From: Veillonella sp. T11011-6
Lineage (GTDB): Bacteria; Bacillota; Negativicutes; Veillonellales; Veillonellaceae
DNA: 64,000 nt
Reading direction: 5' to 3'
Assembly (NCBI RefSeq): GCF_002959755.1
Contig: NZ_PPCW01000001.1
Location: 372,001-436,000, forward strand
Shown in pieces: positions 27,757-35,841 of this stretch (positions are counted from its first letter, which is position 1; each line of letters begins with the position of its first letter). The notes beneath the pieces were generated by a model. It worked only from the letters and a program-made list of their open reading frames with translations. It did not search any database and was not told the DNA's origin. Position numbers and translations under genes: made by a program.

Positions 27757-28143
27757 TTATTTACTTAAGATTGGGCGCTTTAACTTACCTAACAAGCGAT
27801 ATAAATCATCTTTTTCATCATCAGAAAAATCAGAAAATAATACATTAAGAAATTGGTCATACGAATGTAATAATGATTTACCTAATCGCTTGCCCTCTTC
27901 CGTGAGGCCTACTACAGAAATTCGTTTATCCATGAAATCAATATGCTTTGTTACATACCCTAATTCAATGAGTATATCGGTCTGCTCCGATACTGTAGCG
28001 GGACGCATATTAAGAGCATCTACTAATTGTTTTTGAGATGCTCCTTGAGATCGCATATATAATTCTATAATTATTTTATCACGAGACTTTTCTTTACCGT
28101 TTGGCACCTTACATAAGGCTTTATATAATTCATCATGATTCAT
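27757..28143 (-). CDS. MarR family transcriptional regulator
   Basis: A 128-residue winged-helix protein: GASQKQLVDALNMRPATVSE is the recognition-helix region and DFMDKRISVVGLTEEGKR the wing, followed by a C-terminal dimer helix. The target is unknown and no efflux or enzyme gene adjoins it. GAGGAGATAAC precedes the ATG. A palindrome TACAA-CT-TTGTA at 28160-28171, between ribosome binding site and a TATAAT box, could be its own operator. Confidence 0.88.
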   Translation of the reverse strand: MNHDELYKALCKVPNGKEKSRDKIIIELYMRSQGASQKQLVDALNMRPATVSEQTDILIELGYVTKHIDFMDKRISVVGLTEEGKRLGKSLLHSYDQFLNVLFSDFSDDEKDDLYRLLGKLKRPILSK

Positions 28144-28239
28144 GACAGTTATCTCCTCATACAACTTTGTATATTATAAGATATTCGCCATAGTCTCAAA
28201 AATTCCTGCATAAAATATGTATATTCTTCGTAAAAGCAA

Positions 28240-28264
28240 AAAGAGGTACCAAATGGTACCTCTT
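28240..28264 (-). terminator. Terminator after glyS
   Basis: AAGAGGTACC-AAAT-GGTACCTCTT stem with flanking A/T runs, 48 bases past the glyS stop codon. Confidence 0.88.
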
Positions 28265-28311
28265 CTTTCATATATTTCTGTAAGAGTTTAATGTATCTAA
28301 TACAAAATATA

Positions 28312-30363
28312 TTATTTTAATGCGCTAATATCGCCGATAATAGCCATTACGTTGTACGCCAAGCGAACAAGTTGTAGACGGTTAGCTTTAATAGCTTCGT
28401 CTTTATCCATAACCATTACATCTTCAAAGAATTTGTTGATGGCTGGAACTAAAGTAGCTGGAACAGCTACAACTGCAGCATAATCATTAGCTTCCCATGC
28501 AGCAAGACTTGCTTCAGATGCTTTAGAAGCAGCTTCGAACAATGCTTTTTCAGCATCTTCTTTCAACAAGTCGCTATTAACACCTGTATATTCCACATCT
28601 TTTACAAGATTGTACATACGAGTATAAGCTTGAACAAGCTCAACATTTTCATCAATGCGGTTTGCTAACAATGCATTTACAAGACCTTCAGCATCAGCAA
28701 CGGACAATTCATTATTAGACAACAACAAATCGATTACATGATGAGGAACTTCGCGATCAAGGAAGATATTTTTCAAACGAAGTGTGAAGAACTCTTCTAC
28801 TTGGCCAAGCAATTCGTCTTGTTTTTCAGCTGGTACATTAAGCAATTCCATAGATGCTTTGAAAATTGGACGCAAGCTGATGTTCCATTCGCTACCAAGC
28901 AAGATATTCAAGATACCAATTGTTTGACGACGCAATGCATATGGATCTTGAGAACCTGTAGGGATTAAACCACGACTGAAAGTAGCAACGATGTTATCTA
29001 CTTTATCGATGATGGACAACACTTTACCTGCTTCAGTTTGAGGCAATACATCGCCTGCAAAACGTGGTAAATATTGTTCGAAAATAGCTTCTGCTACCTC
29101 TTCGGACTCACCATCAAGTAAAGCGTACTCTTTACCCATTACACCTTGTAATTCAGTGAACTCTGTAACCATACCTGTTGTAAGGTCAGTTTTAGCAAGT
29201 TCTGTAGCGCGTTCTAATACAACAGCTGCATCTTCGTGCAAGCCACATTCTTCACCGAATACACGACCTAATTTAAGCAAACGTTCAGTTTTATCTGCTA
29301 AGTTACCAAGACCTTCTTGGAATACGATTTTAGTCAAACCATCTTGACGGTCGATAAGAGGTTTCTTGCGGTCTTCATTGAAGAAGAATTTAGCATCATC
29401 AAGACGAGCGCGCAATACACGTTCATTACCAGCTTGAACTACTTCGATAGAATGATCGGAGCCATTACGAACTGTTAAGAACATTGGCAACAATTTGCCG
29501 TCTTGGTCAACCAATGGGAAGTAACGTTGATGGTCTTTCATTGGTGTAATGATAGCTGCATCTGGAAGTGCCAAGTAGGACTCTTCAAAGCCACCACATA
29601 ATGCTGTAGGCCATTCAACAAGATAGTTAATTTCTTCTAATAAATCATCATCCCAAACGATGGATGCATTTTTAGAAGCTGCAATATCATGTAATTGTTT
29701 GGAGATCAATTCACGACGTGCGTTTTGATCAACCATAACAAAGTTTTCTTTTAATGTGTCTACATAGGATGCTGCATTTTTAATAGTGATTTCATCAGCA
29801 CCTAAGAAGCGATGACCACGTGTTACATTACCGGATTTAACAGTAGCAAATTCTACAGGAATTACCTCTTCATCAAGTAATGCTACAAGCCAACGTACAG
29901 GACGTACGAATTTAGCATCTAAATTGCCCCAATGCATGGATTTAGGGAAGTTAAGACCTGTAATCAATTGTGGCAACATGTCAGTTACAATATCTTTTGC
30001 AGGTACGCCTGCTGTTTTAGTTTCAGCATAGATATAGCCGTCTTCTACAACGAGATCAGCTACATCAAGACCTTTACCACGAGCAAAACCGATAGCTGCT
30101 TTTGTTGCATTACCGTCAGCATCATATGCGATAGATGCAGAAGGACCTTTATGACGTTCGCTGATTTCAGCAGATGTGTCAGCAAGACCTTTCACGATAA
30201 GAGCCAAACGACGTGGTGTGCCGTATGTTGCGATGCTTTCAAAAGGAAGATGGGCATCATTTAATTTTGTTTCAGCCAATTGTTTCAATTGACCTAAGAT
30301 ATTTGGCATAAAGCCGGCAGGAATTTCTTCTGCACCGATTTCAAATAATAAATCCTTTGCCAT
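28312..30363 (-). CDS. glyS: Glycyl-tRNA synthetase beta subunit
   Basis: A 683-residue beta subunit beginning LLFEIGAEEIPAGFMP, with the internal HKGPSASIAYDADG, FPKSMHWG and HRFLGADE blocks and a C-terminal anticodon-binding/DALR-like region. With GlyQ it forms the bacterial alpha2beta2 enzyme that charges tRNA-Gly. It follows glyQ by one base. The last residues DKDEAIKANRLQLVRLAYN fit the family end. Confidence 0.97.
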   Translation of the reverse strand: MAKDLLFEIGAEEIPAGFMPNILGQLKQLAETKLNDAHLPFESIATYGTPRRLALIVKGLADTSAEISERHKGPSASIAYDADGNATKAAIGFARGKGLDVADLVVEDGYIYAETKTAGVPAKDIVTDMLPQLITGLNFPKSMHWGNLDAKFVRPVRWLVALLDEEVIPVEFATVKSGNVTRGHRFLGADEITIKNAASYVDTLKENFVMVDQNARRELISKQLHDIAASKNASIVWDDDLLEEINYLVEWPTALCGGFEESYLALPDAAIITPMKDHQRYFPLVDQDGKLLPMFLTVRNGSDHSIEVVQAGNERVLRARLDDAKFFFNEDRKKPLIDRQDGLTKIVFQEGLGNLADKTERLLKLGRVFGEECGLHEDAAVVLERATELAKTDLTTGMVTEFTELQGVMGKEYALLDGESEEVAEAIFEQYLPRFAGDVLPQTEAGKVLSIIDKVDNIVATFSRGLIPTGSQDPYALRRQTIGILNILLGSEWNISLRPIFKASMELLNVPAEKQDELLGQVEEFFTLRLKNIFLDREVPHHVIDLLLSNNELSVADAEGLVNALLANRIDENVELVQAYTRMYNLVKDVEYTGVNSDLLKEDAEKALFEAASKASEASLAAWEANDYAAVVAVPATLVPAINKFFEDVMVMDKDEAIKANRLQLVRLAYNVMAIIGDISALK

Positions 30364-30364
30364 C

Positions 30365-31240
30365 TTATTTATCTCCTTTCAAAAGTGGGAATCCTAATTC
30401 TTCGCGTTTAGCAAGGTATTGTTGTGCACAAATACGAGCTAATGCACGTACGCGGCCGATGAAAGCAGTACGTTCGCTGATAGAAATAGCACCACGGGAA
30501 TCAAGCAAGTTGAATGTGTGGGAACATTTCAATACATAGTCGTAAGCTGGTAATACATAACCGGCTGCACAAACGCGTTTTGCTTCTGCTTCGTACATAT
30601 CAAACAATTTGAAAAGCATATCTGTATCTGCTAATTCAAAGTTATATACGGATTGTTCAACTTCGTTAGCATGCCAAACATCACCGTATGTAACATTTTC
30701 ATTCCATTTAAGGTCATATACGTTTTCTACGCCTTGAATGTACATAGCCAAACGTTCTAAACCGTATGTAATTTCTACGGAAACTGGTTTACAGTCGATG
30801 GAACCAACTTGTTGGAAATATGTGAATTGAGTTACTTCCATACCATCGAGCCATACTTCCCAGCCAAGGCCCCAAGCACCCAATGTTGGAGATTCCCAGT
30901 TATCCTCTACGAAACGGATATCGTGATCTTCAGCATGAATACCAAGAGTTGCCAAGGATTGTAAGTACAATTCTTGAATATTATCTGGAGATGGTTTCAC
31001 GATAACTTGGAATTGATGATGTTGGAACAAACGGTTAGGGTTATCACCATAACGACCGTCTGCTGGACGACGAGAAGGTTCTACATAACATACAGCCCAT
31101 GGTTCAGGACCAATAGCATGCAAAAATGTAGCAGGGTTCATTGTACCTGCACCCTTTTCGATGTCATATGGATTTTGAACGATACAACCTTGATCGCTCC
31201 AGAATTTTTGTAGATTTAAAATAATCTCTTGAAATGTCAT
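30365..31240 (-). CDS. glyQ: Glycyl-tRNA synthetase alpha subunit
   Basis: A 291-residue class II catalytic subunit. [19 protein letters not shown] opens the protein, followed by [15 protein letters not shown], the class II motif 2 loop [14 protein letters not shown], and [18 protein letters not shown] precedes the ATG; a frame reaching 31294 runs into the T-box terminator side and is rejected. Expression is controlled by the glycine T-box upstream. Confidence 0.97.
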   Translation of the reverse strand: MTFQEIILNLQKFWSDQGCIVQNPYDIEKGAGTMNPATFLHAIGPEPWAVCYVEPSRRPADGRYGDNPNRLFQHHQFQVIVKPSPDNIQELYLQSLATLGIHAEDHDIRFVEDNWESPTLGAWGLGWEVWLDGMEVTQFTYFQQVGSIDCKPVSVEITYGLERLAMYIQGVENVYDLKWNENVTYGDVWHANEVEQSVYNFELADTDMLFKLFDMYEAEAKRVCAAGYVLPAYDYVLKCSHTFNLLDSRGAISISERTAFIGRVRALARICAQQYLAKREELGFPLLKGDK

Positions 31241-31286
31241 TGCTGCCTCCACTTTACACAACCGACATAAAATCAACCATTTCGTT

Positions 31287-31500
31287 ACAAACAAAAAAGT
31301 CCCTGTAACGAAAAAACGTTACAGGGACGAGTATACCCGCGGTTCCACCCTATTTGGCTTGCGCCCTCTTTTTTCTATGTTGACCTTTACTAACAGATGC
31401 CTGCGTTCCTGCCAATGCTCTACAGCGCCTTCAACCAAATGTGAGCTTACACCATCCTCACTCGCTAGAGAGGTTTACTACTCTGCTTCATCGCATATAT
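31287..31500 (-). promoter_or_regulatory. Glycine T-box riboswitch with terminator
   Basis: The - strand shows the T-box sequence AGGGTGGAACCGCGG (around 31338-31352) followed by a strong terminator: CGTTACAGGGAC-type arms at 31299-31310 and 31317-31328 and a T run. The Stem I region carries AGTA on the 5' side and GAA-GGC on the 3' side; GGC at 31427-31429 is the likely glycine specifier. Uncharged tRNA-Gly would pair with it and favour the antiterminator, switching on glyQS. Confidence 0.95.
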
Positions 31501-31510
31501 TATACACAAT

Positions 31511-31540
31511 ATTGTAGCAATACAAAGAGAGAGATGTCAA
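31511..31540 (-). promoter_or_regulatory. Promoter of the glyQS leader
   Basis: TTGACA (31535-31540), 18-base spacer, TACAAT (31511-31516), read on the - strand, just before the T-box. Confidence 0.8.
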
Positions 31541-31553
31541 TATTAAGCTTAAT

Positions 31554-32006
31554 TTAACTATATATTACTTTTAATACTCTATATATAGATAAAACAAGAG
31601 TGAATATAAATATCCAAATGGAGATATTATTTATATACATCCAACTAAGAATACTGACCGATCCTATAATGGAAATACATAAATTTACCCAGCCAAACAT
31701 ACTCTTTTGTTTAATCGGTATTCCAACAAGTTTATTATGAAATCCTAAAATAAAATATAAATATACTTTTAATCTCGATTTATATTTACTCATGCTTTTT
31801 CTATAAATACGACTAACAATACGTCTTCCTCGAATTAAAGGCCATAATAATATTGTCCCCATTACTAATATTGGAATAATAAATATATAGTCTATATTTG
31901 GGGCAGTTGCTTCAATAGCATTGACTGTTATTGTAATTGATAAAAGAATTGTACCAATTATTCTAAATCTTATTAAATTTAATAATTTTATAATTTTACT
32001 TTTCAT
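31554..32006 (-). CDS. Small four-helix membrane protein, putative toxin-immunity protein (paralogue A)
   Basis: A 150-residue, very hydrophobic protein with about four membrane segments and a basic middle loop (RGRRIVSRIYRKSMSKYKSR). The stretch LKVYLYFILGFHNKLVGI matches TKVFLYIFFGLHGKLLGI of the protein at 32814-33272, so the two are paralogues. A GGAG site lies before the ATG. It directly follows a fragment of a filamentous-haemagglutinin/CdiA-like gene, the place normally held by an immunity gene. I infer immunity to a membrane-acting toxin; the family itself I cannot name. Confidence 0.55.
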   Translation of the reverse strand: MKSKIIKLLNLIRFRIIGTILLSITITVNAIEATAPNIDYIFIIPILVMGTILLWPLIRGRRIVSRIYRKSMSKYKSRLKVYLYFILGFHNKLVGIPIKQKSMFGWVNLCISIIGSVSILSWMYINNISIWIFIFTLVLSIYRVLKVIYS

Positions 32007-32110
32007 TTATTAGCTCCGATATCACTAATAATTATAATTATTTGATTTTATCTGATTTATTTTTTTATTTGAATTATATTCATACAATGTTACTTCACTA
32101 TTATCAGTCT

Positions 32111-32296
32111 CTATACTACCTTTTTCTTATCAGAAATCGTATCTAGTTTATTTAGACTATACTCCGTATCACGTGAAATTTTATCAATATCAATATTCGA
32201 AGTCTGTGTTTTTATTGTACCATTAGCAATATCAGACTTCGTAGTACTTTTGAAAGATTTATTTGAATCTAGTAATAATTTAGGCAGATAACTCAA
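32111..32296 (-). pseudogene. Fragment of a filamentous-haemagglutinin/CdiA-like toxin carrier
   Basis: About 60 codons without a proper start. The peptide STTKSDIANGTIKTQTSNI followed by KISRDTEYSLNKLDTISDKK fits the pre-toxin repeat region of two-partner-secretion haemagglutinins, where a 'STTKSxI..GTI' turn precedes 'SRDTE.A.NKLDKIFDKKKV'. The frame then meets TAG immediately after KKKVV. Upstream it is fused to a truncated transposase start at about 32290. It is a remnant left by recombination or IS insertion, next to an immunity-like gene. Confidence 0.6.
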
Positions 32297-32330
32297 TAGC
32301 TTTCTTTTTAAATTTATAACTATATCTCAT
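32280..32330 (-). pseudogene. Truncated transposase start (IS3/IS150-like orfA)
   Basis: The 16-residue peptide MRYSYKFKKKAIELSA begins like the OrfA proteins of IS3/IS150-type elements (MRYSYEFKxKxVEL). After 14 codons it leaves the family and runs into the haemagglutinin fragment, so only the start of the insertion sequence survives, immediately downstream of its hairpin. Confidence 0.5.
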
Positions 32331-32334
32331 GAAA

Positions 32335-32370
32335 GTACCCCCTTTACTGATTATCCAGTAAAGGGGGTAC
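32335..32370 (-). repeat. Perfect 15-bp inverted repeat upstream of the transposase remnant
   Basis: GTACCCCCTTTACTG, six-base loop, CAGTAAAGGGGGTAC. No T run follows. Its position just upstream of the transposase start suggests it belongs to the lost insertion sequence, where such hairpins limit outside transcription. Confidence 0.7.
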
Positions 32371-32416
32371 ATATCAAAGAGAGGCTCTTCATGTTTTAAT
32401 TCGTATTACACCATAA

Positions 32417-32790
32417 AGAGATAACCATGTCGTTGATTATGGTATACATCCTAATGAAAGAATATTAGTCTACAAAGGGCTATTAGATCATGCAAAACAA
32501 AAAGGTCTAGAGAACATTCTCCTTTTTGTCGGTAATGAATTTAAAAGATTGCAACAAGCTTGTTAGGAAATATATCCAAGAGCACGGTTCCAACAATGTT
32601 GGCTACATATTGTCAATTGAATTATTAGATACTTTTATATATTCATTTACTACTGAGTATAATACTAAATTCTTTGGTAAAATATATCATGGATTTGATG
32701 TAACATTTAGCCAGTCACAAAATAGGTTTGGTAATTGAGAATAAAAAGACGTTTACACAAAATTATTGACACTATCTAGAAATATTACAA
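32417..32790 (+). pseudogene. Degenerate IS256-family (mutator-type) transposase remnant
   Basis: The + strand frame from 32417 reads VVDYGIHPNERILVYKGLL, then DHAKQKGLENILLFVGNEF and KRLQQAC, a TAG at 32564, and in the same frame EIYPRARFQQCWLHIVN. This is the core of IS256-type transposases (ESxxxW..L..LKxRGLENVLLFVxDGL, then YPxAxxQxCWxHxxRN). The catalytic D of the DGL position is changed to GNE. Beyond, 32755-32785 (GACGTTTACACAAAATTATTG) resembles an IS256-type terminal repeat. The element is a dead fragment. Confidence 0.65.
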
Positions 32791-32813
32791 TCCACTGAAT
32801 ATCATCTATTTCA

Positions 32814-33272
32814 TTAGGAGTTTATAGAAACTAATAATCTATATGTCGCTATAACTACAATAACTAACTTTAAAACAAATGGCATCTCACTTTGTATTGT
32901 CCAGCCTACAAAAACTATATAACTAATAATTATAATCGCCCATTTAAATTTACTTTTATGTGTGACATTAATTCCAAGTAATTTACCATGCAGGCCAAAA
33001 AAAATATAAAGAAATACTTTTGTTTTTGAACCGCATATATTTAACGCTCGCCTATATATAAATCGATATAGTTTTCTTCTTCTATATATAGGTCCCAACA
33101 TAACGCAGGAATATAAAAAAGCAGGAAATATTCCTTCTAAAACAGAAAATGAGAACTCATAATTTTTATCTTGTAAGCCTCCAATAAAAAAACCAAGCAA
33201 TAAAATTAACGAAGATATCCAACGAAACCGCTGATCATTTAAAAAATCTAATAATTTATTTTTGACAGTCAA
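32814..33272 (-). CDS. Small four-helix membrane protein, putative toxin-immunity protein (paralogue B)
   Basis: A 152-residue membrane protein with about four helices and a basic central loop RRRKLYRFIYRRAL. It is a paralogue of the protein at 31554-32006. It starts with TTG, 8 bases after AAGAGG, 12 bases downstream of a glycine-rich toxin C-terminal fragment; the pair has the tight toxin-immunity spacing. A polytopic immunity protein suggests that the partner toxin acts in the inner membrane. Function is inferred from position only. Confidence 0.6.
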   Translation of the reverse strand: MTVKNKLLDFLNDQRFRWISSLILLLGFFIGGLQDKNYEFSFSVLEGIFPAFLYSCVMLGPIYRRRKLYRFIYRRALNICGSKTKVFLYIFFGLHGKLLGINVTHKSKFKWAIIIISYIVFVGWTIQSEMPFVLKLVIVVIATYRLLVSINS

Positions 33273-33284
33273 TTCTCATACCTC

Positions 33285-33575
33285 TTACTTTTTTGTTTTA
33301 TTTTTATCATCATGATTTAAATTTTTATCTATTTCTAATAATTTAGTATTGATACCATTACTTTCAATATCAACACCGACTGATCCACTCAATCCCAGCT
33401 TTGGTCTTTGCAAACTTGAATTAGCACCTAGCTTACCATCAGAATATTGGATTCCACCTTCCACTCCAGCACCAGCACCATGACCAATACGCCCATCAAG
33501 ATTTACTTTAAAACGATCAATATCAAAAGATTTTTTCAAATCTAATTCAACTACATTAGCACGTCCAAAAGATTT
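33285..33575 (-). pseudogene. C-terminal fragment of a polymorphic toxin
   Basis: The open frame begins after a TGA at 33576 without its own good start (a TTG at 33539 has no site). It reads KSFGRANVVELDLKKSFDID, then a glycine-rich RIGHGAGAGVEGGIQYSDGK and GLSGSVGVDIES, and ends in a charged tail. Such Gly-rich endings with 'GRxGHGxGAG' occur at the C-terminus of large secreted polymorphic toxins. Only the end is present. Its 5' edge abuts the decayed copy of the M20 gene end at 33584. Confidence 0.5.
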
Positions 33576-33583
33576 TCAATTCA

Positions 33584-33692
33584 TCTTTAATAGGTGGTTT
33601 ATTTTATTCACGCTTATTAATGTGATCTAAGAGTAAAATATAAATTTATATATTTGATCAAAATTATGTGACACATTATTAGCACGCAAGGT
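33584..33692 (-). repeat. Degenerate direct copy of the 3' end of the M20 amidohydrolase gene
   Basis: Compared with 36303-36421, this stretch has the same order of bases with about 80% identity over the first 63 positions, including an identical run ATAGGTGGTTTATTTTATTC and CTAAGAG. It keeps the reading frame of the last codons (YILLLDHINKRE-stop against YIELLDRIAKGE-stop) and half of the terminator. The similarity fades but continues to the TTAGCAC block. Same orientation as the intact gene. Confidence 0.8.
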
Positions 33693-33716
33693 AATATCAC
33701 ATACCAAATATATTAC

Positions 33717-34067
33717 TTAAAAGTACTTTATAAATAAGAAAAACGATAAGAGTAATAATACGGATATAAAAATCAAAAGATCCAGAGTGCGTATTAAGCG
33801 CCAACACCTTTTTTCATAATCAGTTAATGTCCCTGCTTTATTTTTACGCCATAAAACATAAGTACCTGCAACACTTATACTAAACGTAAAAATAGCATTA
33901 AATATCTCAATAAATTTAGGTAAACCATAATATGATTCTATTAAAATACTTATTAAGAAATAGTTGCCAATTACTGTTAAAAGTGTAACCTTCCAAGTCC
34001 CCCAAGACTTAATCATAAAATAATTAAAACCTAAAAGGAAAAATATATTAACTATTGGTTTTTCCAC
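33717..34067 (-). CDS. Small hydrophobic membrane protein, immunity candidate
   Basis: About 116 residues, four predicted membrane helices, with a basic loop WRKNKAGTLTDYEKRCWR between helices 3 and 4. No ATG is available; GTG at 34067 lies 7 bases after AGGGAG and gives a protein starting with EKPIVNIFFLLGF. Neighbouring genes of nearly equal size and character point to a row of immunity genes. Family not recognised. Confidence 0.5.
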   Translation of the reverse strand: MEKPIVNIFFLLGFNYFMIKSWGTWKVTLLTVIGNYFLISILIESYYGLPKFIEIFNAIFTFSISVAGTYVLWRKNKAGTLTDYEKRCWRLIRTLDLLIFISVLLLLSFFLFIKYF

Positions 34068-34189
34068 ATATTTTCTCCCTAAATAAATATTCCATCCATA
34101 AAAAGACAAATTGTATTAACATTATTAATGCGAATGTAATATAATCCATAAGATTAATACAATTCCAATTATGTATTTACAGCTTTCAA

Positions 34190-34519
34190 TTACATAGAAA
34201 ATAAGATAGCCATTAAAAATAACAATATAGTAAAGAGAGAAAATAGGTAATAAATCCATTTATTATCACTATTTTTAAAAATTAGTGAAAACAGGTATGT
34301 ACTAAAAGATAGCAATAAAAACTCAATTAGGTATTTAAACTCCTTATTTATAGTATCGAGGAACTTTAAATCCGTAAAAAATACAAGCAAAAATATGCCA
34401 AAACTAATCAATCTATATTTTTCATTTATGTCCTCGTTAGATCTTCGGATATATTGAATTACACTATAGGCAAATGCTAAAAACAAGGATATAGTAGCAA
34501 AATAATATATTAATTTCAT
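34190..34519 (-). CDS. Small hydrophobic membrane protein, immunity candidate
   Basis: A 109-residue protein with four hydrophobic segments (first MKLIYYFATISLFLAF) and short charged loops. GAGGAG lies about 10 bases before ATG. It lies 122 bases downstream of the 35 kb toxin-like gene's neighbour and 71 bases after the next similar gene. No homologue recognised; strongly AT-rich like the rest of the island. Confidence 0.5.
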   Translation of the reverse strand: MKLIYYFATISLFLAFAYSVIQYIRRSNEDINEKYRLISFGIFLLVFFTDLKFLDTINKEFKYLIEFLLLSFSTYLFSLIFKNSDNKWIYYLFSLFTILLFLMAILFSM

Positions 34520-34602
34520 TGATTCTATTACTCCTCATTTTTACTTCTTCATCTACCGGAATATTTTTACAAGGATTATATACTTAATTTTTCTCTACTT
34601 TA

Positions 34603-34953
34603 TCAAAAAATTAAAAAATATAAGAATCCCAAGATTAGAATAGGCAAGTTAGCTAATATAAAAGTTTTAATTAGATCTTTTTTTTGTTCCTTATTATCTG
34701 CATATCTATATTTATATATAATAACCCCAATAACTAATAGATAAAAAAGTAGTCCAACTACAAGTGAAATATTATAATACACTTCAAAAGTAATATATTT
34801 ATAATCATATAATTGTTTCAAAACCAAAACTGTTATTATGAAAACTAATATAGAAACAAAACCTTTTACCTGATTATAATTCCTCTCTTTATAAAAGAAT
34901 CTAATACGATATAACAAATATATGAGCCCTAAAATTGTTACTATCTCGAACAT
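34603..34953 (-). CDS. Small hydrophobic membrane protein, immunity candidate
   Basis: A 116-residue protein with four membrane segments (MFEIVTILGLIYLLYRIRF, SILVFIITVLVL, SLVVGLLFYLLVIGV and the C-terminal LPILILGFLYFLIF). GGAG precedes the ATG by 9 bases. It starts 42 bases after the toxin-like frame at 34996, the position of a cognate immunity gene. Function inferred from position. Confidence 0.5.
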   Translation of the reverse strand: MFEIVTILGLIYLLYRIRFFYKERNYNQVKGFVSILVFIITVLVLKQLYDYKYITFEVYYNISLVVGLLFYLLVIGVIIYKYRYADNKEQKKDLIKTFILANLPILILGFLYFLIF

Positions 34954-34995
34954 AATTTATTCTCCAAATTGATTTAAAAATATACTTACCATAAA

Positions 34996-35301
34996 TTAGT
35001 ATGATCTAGTAACCCAAGTATCACGGTCATATCTTGGTTTGGAGTCCTTATTAGTTATCTCAGATATAATCTTTCTTTCAGCTTCTGTAAATTGATCAAT
35101 ACTCTCTAAAATTATTAACTTTTCACCATAAGCTCTTTGTAGAGATTCTAAATTTGCATCTTGAGGTGATACAAATGTAGTACTAAACCCATCATAGTTT
35201 GGAATAATACGTACTGTTCCATAGGGTAATACGTTAACAACAACTATACCGAAATCACCACTAGAGTATATATTAGGAAAATCTGTAGCAAAACCAGTCA
35301 T
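34996..35301 (-). CDS. Possible toxin C-terminal domain fragment
   Basis: A soluble protein of 101 residues (VVVNVLPYGTVRIIPNYDGF, TFVSPQDANLESLQRAYGEK, FTEAERKIISEIT). The ATG at 35301 has no ribosome binding site, and the frame stays open for 11 more codons upstream (to 35334) before a stop, in a sequence DGEKQIGLNKN that reads like protein. This is the look of a 5'-truncated toxin module cut from a larger gene. It precedes a small membrane gene by 42 bases. The family is not recognised, so a free-standing small protein remains possible. Confidence 0.4.
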   Translation of the reverse strand: MTGFATDFPNIYSSGDFGIVVVNVLPYGTVRIIPNYDGFSTTFVSPQDANLESLQRAYGEKLIILESIDQFTEAERKIISEITNKDSKPRYDRDTWVTRSY

Positions 35302-35315
35302 ATTTTTGTTTAGCC

Positions 35316-35453
35316 CTATTTGTTTTTCTCCATCTCAAGAGATGTTATAAAGATTTTATATGAATTAATTCTAAGGCCAAGAAAAAGTAAAATAATCAAC
35401 ACTAATCCTAAAAAAGATATAAAGGTTATTTTTAAGATCTTTCTAGAGAGCAT
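35316..35453 (-). CDS. Single-pass membrane peptide, 45 residues
   Basis: A short gene with one long hydrophobic helix (ITFISFLGLVLIILLFLGL) flanked by basic residues (MLSRKILK in front). AAGGAG sits 7 bases before the ATG, the best ribosome binding site in the island. It overlaps the upstream extension of the 34996 frame in another phase. Possible small immunity or stress peptide; function unknown. Confidence 0.45.
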   Translation of the reverse strand: MLSRKILKITFISFLGLVLIILLFLGLRINSYKIFITSLEMEKNK

Positions 35454-35542
35454 AATAACTCCTTAATTCATTAGATGTAAATACGAAAGGTATATTAGTA
35501 ACTTTATTATTGTAAGGTTTTCATAATTTAAATTAACACTAT

Positions 35543-35722
35543 TTATATGCCTAAAATTGCTTTCAATATACCAAAGAAAATTAACCAACTAACGAATCCC
35601 GCACCATAAAAATCATAGTGAATTTCAGCACCGATCATATAATCATAAGCTATGCCATATATAATTGAAGTCAATGAAAATAATGCAAATGCATAGAAAA
35701 ATAATTTTTTTATAGTAGTCAT
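35543..35722 (-). CDS. Small two-helix membrane protein
   Basis: About 59 residues from MTTIKKLFF, with two hydrophobic segments (FFYAFALFSLTSIIYGIAY and FVSWLIFFGILKAILGI). The ATG at 35722 is preferred over a TTG six codons upstream. Ribosome binding site weak (AGG). Another member of the row of small hydrophobic proteins; no family recognised. Confidence 0.4.
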   Translation of the reverse strand: MTTIKKLFFYAFALFSLTSIIYGIAYDYMIGAEIHYDFYGAGFVSWLIFFGILKAILGI

Positions 35723-35841
35723 TTTAATTTTACCTAACAAACAAAATGCAAATTTAAAAATACTATCTTGACGCCATACAGTGTTATATCAGAATATAGT
35801 AAATTAACATACATAAATACATTTTCTCTAATTATTGATTT

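Noticed and set aside
31287-31328. Strong hairpin before glyQ as an ordinary terminator of an upstream gene
   Set aside because: The T-box sequence directly before it and the absence of an upstream gene on that strand make it the T-box expression platform.
32041-32125. A +1 frameshift continuation of the haemagglutinin fragment (GSIETDNSEV...)
   Set aside because: The family normally continues KKKVEE at this point, so the in-frame TAG is the simpler reading; the shifted peptide matches nothing I know.
32526-32738. A 70-codon + strand frame in the toxin island
   Set aside because: It is out of phase with the IS256-like transposase core that explains the same bases, and has no ribosome binding site.
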